From the IMG/VR virus record IMGVR_UViG_3300031576_000233, positions 1-30,542 of that record: a DNA stretch of 30,542 nucleotides, one strand, 5' to 3'. The DNA is from a virus. Both the position numbers and the translations under genes were made by a program. The notes below the pieces were generated by a model. That model was given only the letters and a program-made list of their open reading frames with translations. It was not told the origin of the DNA and searched no databases. Shown in pieces: positions 1-6,251 of this stretch. Position 1 is the first letter of the stretch, and each line of letters begins with the position of its first letter.

Positions 1-12
1 TTCGCTAACGCG

Positions 13-315
13 ATGATGTGCGGCGAGGATACCTACCGCTGGCAGCAGGAGAAAGCGGTCGAGGAGGCGCTGCTGTTGGCCGCCTGCCTCACCTGCGGTT
101 TCACCTACGCCACTCACAAAGGCAACCTGACCCCGTGTCCGGTTTGCGTGCTGGCAGAAGCGAAGCGCAACGCTGTGCCGAAGGGAATGGAACTGGTCTG
201 CGCGACATGCCGCTTTCCAGTACCTGACAGCGGGGAACGATTCTGCGACTCGGGCGAGGTTTGTCCGCACCACTTCGGGCGTCGCACCGCCCCTCCCGCG
301 AGTGCGAAGGGATAG
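13..315 (+). CDS. Small double zinc-ribbon protein, possibly cut by the left edge
   Basis: A protein of up to 100 residues with two cysteine clusters. The first is CLTCG followed about 15 residues later by CPVC. The second is CATC followed by CDSGEVCPHH. Two CxxC pairs in each half suggest two zinc ribbons, so a nucleic-acid or protein-binding role is an inference. The frame is open to base 1 and no ribosome site precedes the ATG at 13, so the true start may lie outside the window. The next gene follows after 3 bases, which fits one transcript. The specific function is unknown. Confidence 0.6.
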   Translation: MMCGEDTYRWQQEKAVEEALLLAACLTCGFTYATHKGNLTPCPVCVLAEAKRNAVPKGMELVCATCRFPVPDSGERFCDSGEVCPHHFGRRTAPPASAKG

Positions 316-318
316 AAA

Positions 319-699
319 ATGAACCTGGCAGTGATGAGCATCAACGCCCAACTCGCCGCTCGCGCCGTGAAAGAGGCTGTCGGCTTGGAAGCCAAGATCA
401 AGGCCGGGATGCGTGCCGTGATCGAGCAGAACTTTATGGACACGAACGAGGACTCCATGATGCAAGCTGCGCTCGCTGCGGTGCTCTTGGACGTGGGTCA
501 GGACAGCGAGGACAGCAAACGCCTCACCCACAGCATAGACGCGGTACGCAAGCTATCCGCGTTCCTGACGGCCGCTCAGGCTGGTCTGTACGTCAGCCTC
601 GAATCCGCTCTGCCGGACGCGAACGCCGCACCACTGCCACTAATCGCGTGGTGGCATGAGGCCAAGACTCCCGCGAGCGGCACGGTGGAGGGCAAATGA
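319..699 (+). CDS. Hypothetical phage protein, 126 aa
   Basis: An alanine-rich, largely helical, soluble-looking protein without cysteine clusters, membrane segments or a recognisable catalytic motif. The start at 319 follows a purine-rich AAGGGA a few bases upstream. Its stop overlaps the ATG of the next miniprotein (ATGA at 696), showing translational coupling. I do not recognise the family. Its place in a run of very small genes suggests an early accessory function. Confidence 0.6.
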   Translation: MNLAVMSINAQLAARAVKEAVGLEAKIKAGMRAVIEQNFMDTNEDSMMQAALAAVLLDVGQDSEDSKRLTHSIDAVRKLSAFLTAAQAGLYVSLESALPDANAAPLPLIAWWHEAKTPASGTVEGK

Positions 700-863
700 G
701 CCGCGCTCCGTTACTAGGACACTATTTTCTCGGACGCTGCTGGTGCGGTGAGGTTGGGCTCGTAGAAAAAGGCAATGATCCTGTATGCGCAAGGTGTCTG
801 CCTGGCCTAGCGGACCGCAGCAAGATTCAAGAAATAATCGCTCGTGCAGAAGGTGTTAAATGA
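696..863 (+). CDS. 55-aa zinc-ribbon miniprotein
   Basis: A short gene starting ATGAGC at 696 and ending TGA at 861-863. The protein contains CWCG and, about 16 residues later, CARC, a single four-cysteine ribbon, followed by a short helix ending EIIARAEGVK. It overlaps the previous gene by four bases and the next reading frame by four bases (ATGA both times), the usual pattern in this block. The cysteine spacing makes metal binding likely. The partner is unknown. Confidence 0.55.
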   Translation: MSRAPLLGHYFLGRCWCGEVGLVEKGNDPVCARCLPGLADRSKIQEIIARAEGVK

Positions 864-880
864 GCATCAAGGAGGGTGGA

Positions 881-1060
881 ATGAAGCCATTTTACGCATG
901 GGCTGTTGTGCATTCCGGTGATAACATCGATTGTTGGGATTGGCGCATCCCGGTTTATTGGTATATGCGCCAAGCAATAGAAGCAAAGAAAAAGTACACG
1001 TTCTCTAACAGCAAAGTGGTTCGCGTCTACATCACCCTCGCGCAGAAAAGAAAGTCATGA
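881..1060 (+). CDS. Hypothetical protein, 59 aa, start set by a perfect Shine-Dalgarno
   Basis: The frame is open from an ATG at 860, but a perfect AAGGAGG at 869-875 lies five bases before the ATG at 881, so 881 is the better start. The protein begins MKPFYAWAVVHSGDNIDCWD, is rich in tryptophan and tyrosine and ends in a basic KRKS tail. No family recognised. Its stop overlaps the ATG at 1057. Base use here (about 850-1060) is less GC-rich than its neighbours, which hints at separate acquisition. Confidence 0.55.
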   Translation: MKPFYAWAVVHSGDNIDCWDWRIPVYWYMRQAIEAKKKYTFSNSKVVRVYITLAQKRKS

Positions 1061-1152
1061 GCTACCCTATGGCCGTTCCCCGCAGCGTACTGCGCGAGAG
1101 GCGGCTGCTGCGCAGGTTCCACAGACCCATGTTCTTTCGCCGTTTCCTATGA
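1057..1152 (+). CDS. Possible 31-aa arginine-rich miniprotein
   Basis: ATG at 1057 overlaps the preceding stop (ATGA), and its own stop overlaps the next ATG at 1149 (ATGA). The product is very basic, with RERRLLRRFHR near the middle and FFRRFL at the end. It may be a real DNA-binding or membrane-active peptide, or only a translational relay that carries ribosomes to the nuclease gene. The conserved overlap pattern is the only support. Confidence 0.35.
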   Translation: MSYPMAVPRSVLRERRLLRRFHRPMFFRRFL

Positions 1153-1487
1153 GCGCCATGCGCCGGCGTGCTGGCGATCAGAAAGCCGGGAGCCCGCTGG
1201 AGGCCGCGCTCGAGCTCCAGTTGCGGGCGCTCAAGCTGCCTCTTGGGTGGCGGCAGTACCAGCCCATCCTGAATCGCAGGTTCCGGCTCGACTTCGCGTG
1301 GCCCGAGCGCAAGCTCGCCGTGGAGTGCGACGGGATGGTGCACAGGATCAAGGAACGGTTTGAATCAGACGCCGAGCGGCACAACGTCTTGCTTGACGCC
1401 GGCTGGAAGGTTTACCGCGTCACCGGCAAGATGATCAGGAGCGGCGCCTCGGCGGCGATGCTCGAAAAACTGCTTCGTGGAAAATGA
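1149..1487 (+). CDS. DUF559 / Vsr-like PD-(D/E)xK nuclease
   Basis: A 112-residue protein with the compact fold typical of DUF559 and very-short-patch-repair-like nucleases. An N-terminal helix carries acidic residues (SPLEAALELQL, about 15-25). A strand RFRLDFAWPERKLAVECDG (about 45-62) holds the candidate catalytic Asp48 and Glu59. A C-terminal part (LLDAGWKVYRVTG) closes the fold. The family is known to resemble restriction-enzyme cores. The specific target is inferred only: phage versions may cut branched or mismatched DNA, or host DNA. The gene overlaps both neighbours by four bases and probably acts early. Confidence 0.75.
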   Translation: MSAMRRRAGDQKAGSPLEAALELQLRALKLPLGWRQYQPILNRRFRLDFAWPERKLAVECDGMVHRIKERFESDAERHNVLLDAGWKVYRVTGKMIRSGASAAMLEKLLRGK

Positions 1488-1825
1488 GATTCCTACCTGA
1501 TGAGTTCGTGCAGGAGCTCATGGAGAGCCTGGAGTCCAAGGCGCGCGTGTACGCCAAGGCCAAGGCGAATCGTGCGGGGCTGGAAGAGGACCGGAAGATC
1601 ACGAAGAACGAGCTCATGATGGTGGCCGAGGCCGACGACGTGCACACGATCACGAAGCAGGAACGCTTTGCCTACTCGCACCCGACTTACCGGGCCATCG
1701 TCAACAGGCTCAAAAAGGCGATCGAGGACGAAGTGAACGCCGAGTACGACTGCAAGCTCGCCGAGCTCCAGTTCGAGGCCTGGCGGACCATCAATGCGAA
1801 CGAGCGCGCGGCTACGCGCGGATAG
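1484..1825 (+). CDS. Hypothetical helical protein, 113 aa
   Basis: Coupled to the nuclease gene by an ATGA overlap. The protein is highly charged and predicted by eye to be almost entirely helical: repeated Glu/Lys/Ala stretches such as ESLESKARVYAKAKANRAG and a C-terminal segment KLAELQFEAWRTINANE. It resembles small phage proteins that assist recombination or nuclease partners, but no motif proves that. Adjacency to the nuclease is the main functional hint. Confidence 0.6.
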   Translation: MRFLPDEFVQELMESLESKARVYAKAKANRAGLEEDRKITKNELMMVAEADDVHTITKQERFAYSHPTYRAIVNRLKKAIEDEVNAEYDCKLAELQFEAWRTINANERAATRG

Positions 1826-1834
1826 GATGATTCC

Positions 1835-2156
1835 ATGAAATCGTACGAAGGCGATGCAGACGGAGAGGTGTATGTGGTCGAGGGTCTGCGGCGCACACCG
1901 TTGTCATTGCACCTTGAGCTGCGCAACCATAGCCCTGACGGCTTCGCTTGGGGGTACGGCGGCAGCGGCCCATCGCAGCTGGCCCTGGCCATCCTGGCTA
2001 ATCTGGTGGGTGATAAAAAGGCGGTGCTGTGGTATCAGCCCTTCAAATGGCGCTGGATCGCGCAGCTTCAGCGCGAGGAGCCGTGGTCGCTGTCCGAGAA
2101 GCAGATCAAAGGATGCGCTGACCGTGCTCGAACAAGAGGCGCGCAACACGCAATAA
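1835..2156 (+). CDS. DUF6166-like protein, apparent +1 frameshift near 2111
   Basis: The protein begins MKSYEGDADGEVYVVEGLRR and carries the core FAWGYGGSGPSQLALAIL followed by WYQPFKW, which I associate with the DUF6166 family of unknown function. Read straight through, the frame runs to 2281, ends in implausible residues and overlaps the convergent gene by about 115 bases. Skipping one base at 2111 (AAA GGA read as AAA GAT) gives a sensible end, DALTVLEQEARNTQ, with a stop at 2154-2156, just short of the convergent gene. I infer a one-base insertion in sequence or genome. The full-length product would be about 106 residues. The start follows a weak site after TAGGATGATTCC. Confidence 0.55.
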
Positions 2157-2166
2157 TTCTGGCGAT

Positions 2167-2412
2167 TTACGGCAGACTCTCGAAATACGCTTCAACTTCC
2201 TTCATTCGATCGCGCACGATGCGCAGCGCGCGATTGACTGCTTGCTTCTTCATCTTCACGCGGCGCCCCGCTTCCGGCTGAGTGAGTCCGTCGAGCATCA
2301 CCAGGATCACGGCTTTACGCGCCGGCCTGCGCAGGCGCGTCATGGCGAGCGCTGCCTCAATGAGCAGTTTTTGCGCTTGAATGGGTAGTTCCTTGTTCAA
2401 CTCTTGTGCCAT
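2167..2412 (-). CDS. Small helix-turn-helix DNA-binding protein (KorA/TrfB-like)
   Basis: An 81-residue protein, last gene of the minus-strand operon. Residues 41-66 form a clear helix-turn-helix, DGLTQPEAGRRVKMKKQAVN followed by RALRIV, close in pattern to the TrfB/KorA repressor motif (GLSQTEAA...LKRQSVN). The start at 2412 is chosen because GAGGAG lies nine bases upstream, although the frame extends further. It overlaps the upstream gene by 16 bases. A role as repressor or transcriptional regulator of the divergent phage promoters is an inference from the motif. Confidence 0.65.
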   Translation of the reverse strand: MAQELNKELPIQAQKLLIEAALAMTRLRRPARKAVILVMLDGLTQPEAGRRVKMKKQAVNRALRIVRDRMKEVEAYFESLP

Positions 2413-2585
2413 GCGCCGAATCTCCTCATGTGGGTTTCGAACCGCTCGGCCTCCATATAGTGGCCCTCGGGGGATCTGTCTATTTCCTTTCCCTTGGGGC
2501 TCAGCTTGTAGCAGTACCACTTGTCCGTTTTCATGTTCAGCACGATGCGGTACCGTAGCCGCCCGCCCCTGTGTTTATCACCCAT
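2397..2585 (-). CDS. Hypothetical protein, 62 aa
   Basis: Starts MGDKHRGGRLRYRIVLNMKT and contains the tract KWYCYKLSPKGKEIDRSPEG, a small beta-rich basic protein. The ATG at 2585 overlaps the upstream gene's stop by eight bases and has GGGAG about ten bases before it. A longer frame to 2639 exists but lacks a ribosome site and would overlap its neighbour extensively. I do not recognise the family. Confidence 0.5.
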   Translation of the reverse strand: MGDKHRGGRLRYRIVLNMKTDKWYCYKLSPKGKEIDRSPEGHYMEAERFETHMRRFGAWHKS

Positions 2586-2784
2586 CGTCCACGAGCTCCC
2601 AAAGATCCATGTGGAATTCGCCTGCTGTGTCCGCGCCATCGTGTTCGATCAGTACATCGCATGGGAACGACCTGCGAAACCCAACGACGTAGCCGCGTAT
2701 TTTCTCGTCGAATTTCAGTGCGTCCCTGCATTTGCGCGTGGGCTTTACCTCTTGGCCGATCTTGAATTTGTCACGCGCGATCAT
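2578..2784 (-). CDS. Hypothetical protein, 68 aa
   Basis: Starts MIARDKFKIGQEVKPTRKC with GGAGG nine bases upstream. The remainder, YVVGFRRSFPCDVLIEHDG then HMDLWELVDD, reads like a small SH3-like or KOW-type beta barrel (FKIGQEV...GYVVGF...VLI), but this is only a visual impression. It overlaps the upstream gene by 14 bases and the downstream gene by eight, so translation of the whole group is coupled. Confidence 0.55.
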   Translation of the reverse strand: MIARDKFKIGQEVKPTRKCRDALKFDEKIRGYVVGFRRSFPCDVLIEHDGADTAGEFHMDLWELVDDG

Positions 2785-3376
2785 CGCATCGTGCCTCCGG
2801 AAAAAAATCTCTGATGTCGGCCCAGCGATCATTGAAATCGAGCGTAGCCCCCATTTGGTCAACCCACTGCATATCCACCCGAGGGATTTTCGCACCCGGA
2901 TCTTTTAAGTCGCACGGCGCGGCCGTGTCAGCAAGGCTGTGGTGTATGCGGCAGGTAATCGGCCGGTCCTCGTAGATGCTGCAGCTTTGCGTCGCGCCGT
3001 CGAGGAATGGGCACGGCTTGCCGTAGTACCGTTTTATGTTGCCTTCGCGCAGATCGTACAAGACCTCCGGCGTGATCGGCGCACCCGCTTTCTCGTCGAG
3101 TTTACGCCCGCTGGTCGCAGACAAGAGAAGGGCAATGCTTCGGCTGATCGGCAGCGCGATATGGCAGCACGCAGCGCAGCCCTTGCGGCAGGGCGTGTGC
3201 GGCTGAATCTGCTGACTTATTTCGTCGGCAATTTGCACGAGCCGCCAGTGCTTCAGCTGTCTCGTGCCAGGCCCTTGCACGATGGCCTGCGTTTGCTGCG
3301 CCCGGTTGTCTATCTTGCGCAGCGAATCGCTGATGGCGTCGGCGCGCTGGTGCACTCTATCTTCTTCGGTGGTCAT
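2771..3376 (-). CDS. YkgJ-family cysteine-cluster (zinc/iron-chelating) protein
   Basis: A 201-residue protein with the YkgJ signature PCRKGCAACC at residues 62-71 (Cys63, 67, 70, 71). Further metal-ligand candidates lie in KPCPFLDGATQSC and DRPITCRIHH. The family is known to bind a zinc or iron centre through a CxxxCxxCC cluster and its biochemical role is poorly defined. The N-terminal 50 residues are a charged helix absent from the minimal domain. The gene overlaps its upstream neighbour by 20 bases, within a minus-strand operon. Presence in a phage accessory operon is known from other phages, but the function here is unknown. Confidence 0.75.
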   Translation of the reverse strand: MTTEEDRVHQRADAISDSLRKIDNRAQQTQAIVQGPGTRQLKHWRLVQIADEISQQIQPHTPCRKGCAACCHIALPISRSIALLLSATSGRKLDEKAGAPITPEVLYDLREGNIKRYYGKPCPFLDGATQSCSIYEDRPITCRIHHSLADTAAPCDLKDPGAKIPRVDMQWVDQMGATLDFNDRWADIRDFFPEARCDDRA

Positions 3377-3647
3377 GTCGGGTGCCAGTACTGGCGAGGA
3401 TCGCGCGGAATGCCGCGTCGATCTTGTTTGCCTCGACCTTGTCCTTCGCCGACTCGGTCGCTGCTCTCGCTATGAACTCGGCCAGCCCTTGGTGCGCGTA
3501 GTACACGGATGGATTGAACCGCGCGACCTCCACGCCCAGCGGGTTCGCCCAACGAGTCATGGTGCGAAGCGTGATGGTCGGGTTGCCGCGAACATCGCGT
3601 GTTGCCAGGTCCATATCGATCCAGAATTCGCCTTGTTGTCTCATCAT
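3357..3647 (-). CDS. Hypothetical protein, 96 aa
   Basis: Starts MMRQQGEFWIDMDLATRDVR and continues with MTRWANPLGVEVARFNPSVY and a charged C-terminal helix (AATESAKDKVEANKIDAAFR). Either of two adjacent ATGs (3647 or 3644) could be used. It begins two bases after the stop of the TOPRIM gene and overlaps the YkgJ gene, so it belongs to the same operon. No known domain is evident. Confidence 0.55.
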   Translation of the reverse strand: MMRQQGEFWIDMDLATRDVRGNPTITLRTMTRWANPLGVEVARFNPSVYYAHQGLAEFIARAATESAKDKVEANKIDAAFRAILASTGTRHDHRRR

Positions 3648-3649
3648 GG

Positions 3650-4548
3650 CTAGGCGTCCCCCTCGAATTCATCGGCCACTTTCGTTATTTTCACGCGTAG
3701 TTCCTCGATTTCTTTCGTGCGCTTACGCCACAGGGTCTTGTCCACCCACTTGTTGATTTGACTGCGCACGAGCCTGTCGAGGTACTGCGGCTTCAGCGCA
3801 TCGAGCTCCCACGACTCGTCGCCGTACTCGCGGGCGTAGCTCGCGAATCTGGCGTCTGTGGTCTTGGCCGGGTTGGGCGGTGGTTTCTGATCGTCGATCT
3901 GTTCCATCGTGAGCGCGATGCGCGTAAGACCCACGTCGCCGCCGAACTCGTCGGTGAAGAGCTGGATGCGTTCCTGCAGGTCGCGCGTCATGTCGATCCC
4001 CGAGGGGTCATATCGCCGCAGTGTAGAATGCGCACGATCTGTCCAGCGTTCAGAGCGTCGGCTAGATCGGCCACGCAGAACTCGCGCAGCACGGTGCCCG
4101 AGGGGTAGCCACGGGCTGCCAGCAAGGGCACGTCGAGCGCCTTGCATGCGCGATCCAGCACCCCGGCAAGCGCTTCCTTCTCGACGATCACGAACACGCG
4201 CGCGGCCTGGCCCTCCCACATATCCATGTGGAAGGAATCGGCTGCGGCACGCACGATGGAGGCCGCGGACTCCCACCTGGTACGGCGCAGGAACTCGCGC
4301 GTGCGGTCCTCGATGGCTTCCCAATCCATGAGGCCGGCGAGCTTCGCGTCGTTCACAATGCCGGTGATGCGCTTGTAGCTCTGCTCGGTGTTGGGCACGA
4401 CGGCGCGGGCGACGAGCTGGTAGTAGAGCTGGCGCACCGTGAGGCGGTAGCCCTGCTGCACGTAGTCGGCAACAATGATGTTCATCGTTTGGATAAGCGT
4501 CAGGCTGTCGGCCGCGAATTTTTTGTCGATGTAGGCTTGGGTGCTCAT
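3650..4548 (-). CDS. Topo VI-A/TOPRIM-like protein, split by a one-base frameshift
   Basis: The first frame (4548 to 3988) gives MSTQAYIDKKFAADSLTLIQ, then LTVRQLYYQLVARAVVPNTE and FVIVEKEALAGVLDRAC, the architecture of phage proteins related to the topoisomerase VI A/Spo11 TOPRIM domain. It ends abruptly at HCGDMTPRGST. The other frame continues as DPSGIDMTRDLQERIQLFTD to 3650. Joining them at about 4012 with a -1 shift produces GDYDPSGID, matching the canonical GDHDPSG metal-binding TOPRIM motif. The intact protein would be about 300 residues. No slippery heptamer is visible, so a base deletion (error or mutation) is more likely than programmed shifting. A role in DNA metabolism is inferred. 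Confidence 0.7.
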
Positions 4549-4573
4549 GCGTATCTACCTGTTCTGATGGCCA

Positions 4574-4819
4574 TTAGTGAATATCCTCGGTGCTTGCTTC
4601 GATGGTGATGGTGTCGCCTTTTGTTTCCCCGTCCTGCGCGGCCTCGCGCCAGTAGCCGCCGGCGAGTGTCTGGTCTTTGACGAACTCCGGGGAACCGAAG
4701 CGATCGCGCGCGAGCATGCGCGCCACGCGCCGCGCTCTCGGCAAACTGCGCGGTGCGTCGATCACCGTGCGCTTGATCGCGCCATTCTTCATTGTCCCGA
4801 GCGTGATGTAGTAGGGCAT
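4574..4819 (-). CDS. Hypothetical protein, 81 aa
   Basis: Starts MPYYITLGTMKNGAIKRTVI and ends ETKGDTITIEASTEDIH. GAGGA precedes the ATG at 4819, and the start overlaps the stop of the upstream gene (TAATG). The longer open frame upstream to 5167 is rejected as arginine-rich antisense-like sequence. The protein is small and soluble-looking with a basic central helix (RARRVARMLARDRFG). Function unknown. Confidence 0.6.
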   Translation of the reverse strand: MPYYITLGTMKNGAIKRTVIDAPRSLPRARRVARMLARDRFGSPEFVKDQTLAGGYWREAAQDGETKGDTITIEASTEDIH

Positions 4820-5355
4820 TACTTGTCCTCGTTGCGCTTGAAGCGGCGCCAACCATCGCCGTCGTACTTCCCATTCAGCTCGTGTTCGATCACGGCGCAA
4901 ACGTCGAGCGTGATATCGGCGAACGGCTTGGCCTTTGGATCGTCGGACTTGAATTCGCCATCCTCCGGCGAGTGGCACAGCCCGTAAATGGCGGACGCAG
5001 GAACCTGGGAATTCTTCAGGTCGCCGTCCTCGGCGTAGTCGCCAACGATGGCTATGCGGTCGCCCGCCCAGCGCCCAATGGTGCGCGCCGCGATCACCGG
5101 ATATTGCTCCGGCATCGGCCCGGGCGAAGTGTTGTGCTTGGGGAACGTGCGCTCCGGCCCGTGCCAATTCTCTTGAAGGTCAAGATCCCCGATGCCGCGC
5201 GCCTCAGGCATGGCCGCGGTCAAGACGACCAGCGCCGCGCCTACACCGGCGTCTCTATTTGCGAGTTGTTCCCACAGCTTCAGGCCACTGCCCAGCTTGT
5301 GGGGATTGATGAATTCCCTCTTGTCGAGGTTAACTGGAAACCGGTATTGACCCAT
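4819..5355 (-). CDS. Conserved phage hypothetical protein, 178 aa
   Basis: Starts MGQYRFPVNLDKREFINPHK with a strong GAAGGAG before the ATG at 5355. This N-terminus (MGQYxxPVNLDKxEFINPHKLG) is a pattern I recall from many phage and prophage hypothetical proteins of unknown function. The middle contains YPVIAARTIGRWAGDRIAIV, then a negatively charged region (GDYAEDGDL) and a basic C-terminus. It is likely cytoplasmic and lies in the minus-strand operon between an HTH gene and an unknown. Confidence 0.7.
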   Translation of the reverse strand: MGQYRFPVNLDKREFINPHKLGSGLKLWEQLANRDAGVGAALVVLTAAMPEARGIGDLDLQENWHGPERTFPKHNTSPGPMPEQYPVIAARTIGRWAGDRIAIVGDYAEDGDLKNSQVPASAIYGLCHSPEDGEFKSDDPKAKPFADITLDVCAVIEHELNGKYDGDGWRRFKRNEDK

Positions 5356-5392
5356 GGCTGTTTCTCCTTCAGGTAGTTGGGGTGAAAACGTT

Positions 5393-5620
5393 TCAGTCGG
5401 TGACGTGGCGCCAAGTTGCGAACGTCAGCGCTTTGTGGATGGTGCTCTGGCTCACTTGGTACCGCGCGGCGAACGCTTCCGCGGAGTAGGCCGTATCGAG
5501 CAGGCGTTTCAGCCGCTCCTTGCGCGCGTGCTGGCGCCGGATCCGTGCGACGAGGGTTTCGTTCAGCTTGGCGCTGCCGCATTCGCTACCGCGCGGCGCG
5601 CGTTCGTAGGTCGAGCTCAT
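5393..5620 (-). CDS. Small helix-turn-helix protein, 75 aa
   Basis: Residues about 20-70 read KLNETLVARIRRQHARKERL, then YSAEAFAARYQVSQSTIHKA and TWRHV. This is the resolvase/homeodomain-like HTH often seen alone or fused to HNH endonucleases in phages (ELAxRFGVSxSTIxKIxxxxTWxHV). The ATG at 5620 lies one base past the stop of the upstream 29-residue peptide gene, so it is translationally coupled and lacks its own ribosome site. A regulatory or DNA-binding role is inferred. Confidence 0.65.
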   Translation of the reverse strand: MSSTYERAPRGSECGSAKLNETLVARIRRQHARKERLKRLLDTAYSAEAFAARYQVSQSTIHKALTFATWRHVTD

Positions 5621-5621
5621 G

Positions 5622-5711
5622 TTAGAAGCTGACCGAGAGGCCGACGTAGGGCTGGGCGTTGACTACGCCGGCGCTCAGCAGGCCGGCGATGATCAGGGCG
5701 TGGCGTTTCAT
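5622..5711 (-). CDS. 29-aa secreted micropeptide, first gene of the minus operon
   Basis: ATG at 5711 follows CGGAGAGC by a suitable gap. The product begins MKRHALIIAGLLSAGVVNAQ, a textbook short signal peptide (basic start, hydrophobic core, small residues before AQ), followed by only PYVGLSVSF and a stop. That tail resembles the first strand of an outer-membrane porin. It leads directly into the HTH gene. It could be a genuine exported peptide, a remnant of a porin 5' end captured from a host, or a leader for coupling. The sequence alone cannot separate these. Confidence 0.45.
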   Translation of the reverse strand: MKRHALIIAGLLSAGVVNAQPYVGLSVSF

Positions 5712-5904
5712 GGCGTTGCTCTCCGTGGTTGCGTTGCGTGGTTGCGGTAGCGATCGCTCGCGCGACCTTGAAATAGTAAACGCACAAGTAAACCGTTGCA
5801 AGCATGAATTTTTCGTCAGTGTGTGCTCACGTATTAAAATAATGTCAACCGTATAGCATGGAAAGCGTTTACCCTTTGTTGTCCATTTTTCGGAGGTAGT
5901 GAAG
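5712..5904. promoter_or_regulatory. Divergent intergenic control region
   Basis: This 193-base region separates the minus-strand operon from the plus-strand operon and is much more AT-rich than the flanks. It holds a minus-strand sigma70-like promoter (5773-5801). Two direct copies of AGTAAAC lie at 5776-5782 and 5788-5794, and a related inverted copy, GCGTTTAC, occurs near 5874. The plus-strand side has AT-rich TATTAAAAT at 5832-5840 but no convincing -35 box, so the plus promoter is unassigned. The repeats are plausible operator sites for one of the phage HTH proteins. Confidence 0.55.
5773..5801 (-). promoter_or_regulatory. Sigma70-like promoter for the minus-strand operon
   Basis: Read on the minus strand: TTGCAA (5801-5796), a 17-base spacer, then TACTAT (5778-5773). 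Four of six bases match in each box. It points towards the micropeptide gene at 5711, about 60 bases downstream. Both AGTAAAC repeats fall within or beside it, so binding there would block transcription. Confidence 0.5.
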
Positions 5905-6237
5905 ATGCCATGCGATAGCAGTCCAAACCTGACAGATCAGGCCAAGGTCAACATGGCCGAAGCGGTCAAGCAGCTGGATGCAGCGCTCAGTGCGGGCGCC
6001 GTGTCGGTCGTCGTAGGGGCGCAGGGGTCTATCGCGTTTCGCGGCTGGGCTAACGCCCAGCGCGCGGGGCTCACCGACTTGTGCGCGTATCGCCGCCTTG
6101 CTGCAGCGAATAGCCCGGCGCTTCGCCGGGCCGTTGCAAGGGCGGAAGCGGTTTCCGGGGTCAAGGTCGATGCCCGGGCAATCTCCCAGGGTGTTCACTC
6201 GCACGACGGCGGACAGACCTGGGGCCATCACAACTAG
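5905..6237 (+). CDS. Hypothetical protein, 110 aa
   Basis: The ATG at 5905 is chosen over an in-frame GTG at 5899 because GGAGG (5892-5896) is eight bases before the ATG and only two before the GTG. The protein begins MPCDSSPNLTDQAKVNMAEA, contains a Val-rich strand VSVVVGAQGSIAFRGW and ends GVHSHDGGQTWGHHN, with five histidines near the C-terminus. It is the first gene of the plus-strand operon and lies 14 bases before the AAA+ ATPase. Function unknown. Confidence 0.6.
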   Translation: MPCDSSPNLTDQAKVNMAEAVKQLDAALSAGAVSVVVGAQGSIAFRGWANAQRAGLTDLCAYRRLAAANSPALRRAVARAEAVSGVKVDARAISQGVHSHDGGQTWGHHN

Positions 6238-6251
6238 AACGGGAGAAAATC

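Noticed and set aside
3985-4030. Programmed -1 frameshift for the TOPRIM gene
   Set aside because: No slippery heptamer or obvious downstream structure; a one-base lesion or error is simpler.
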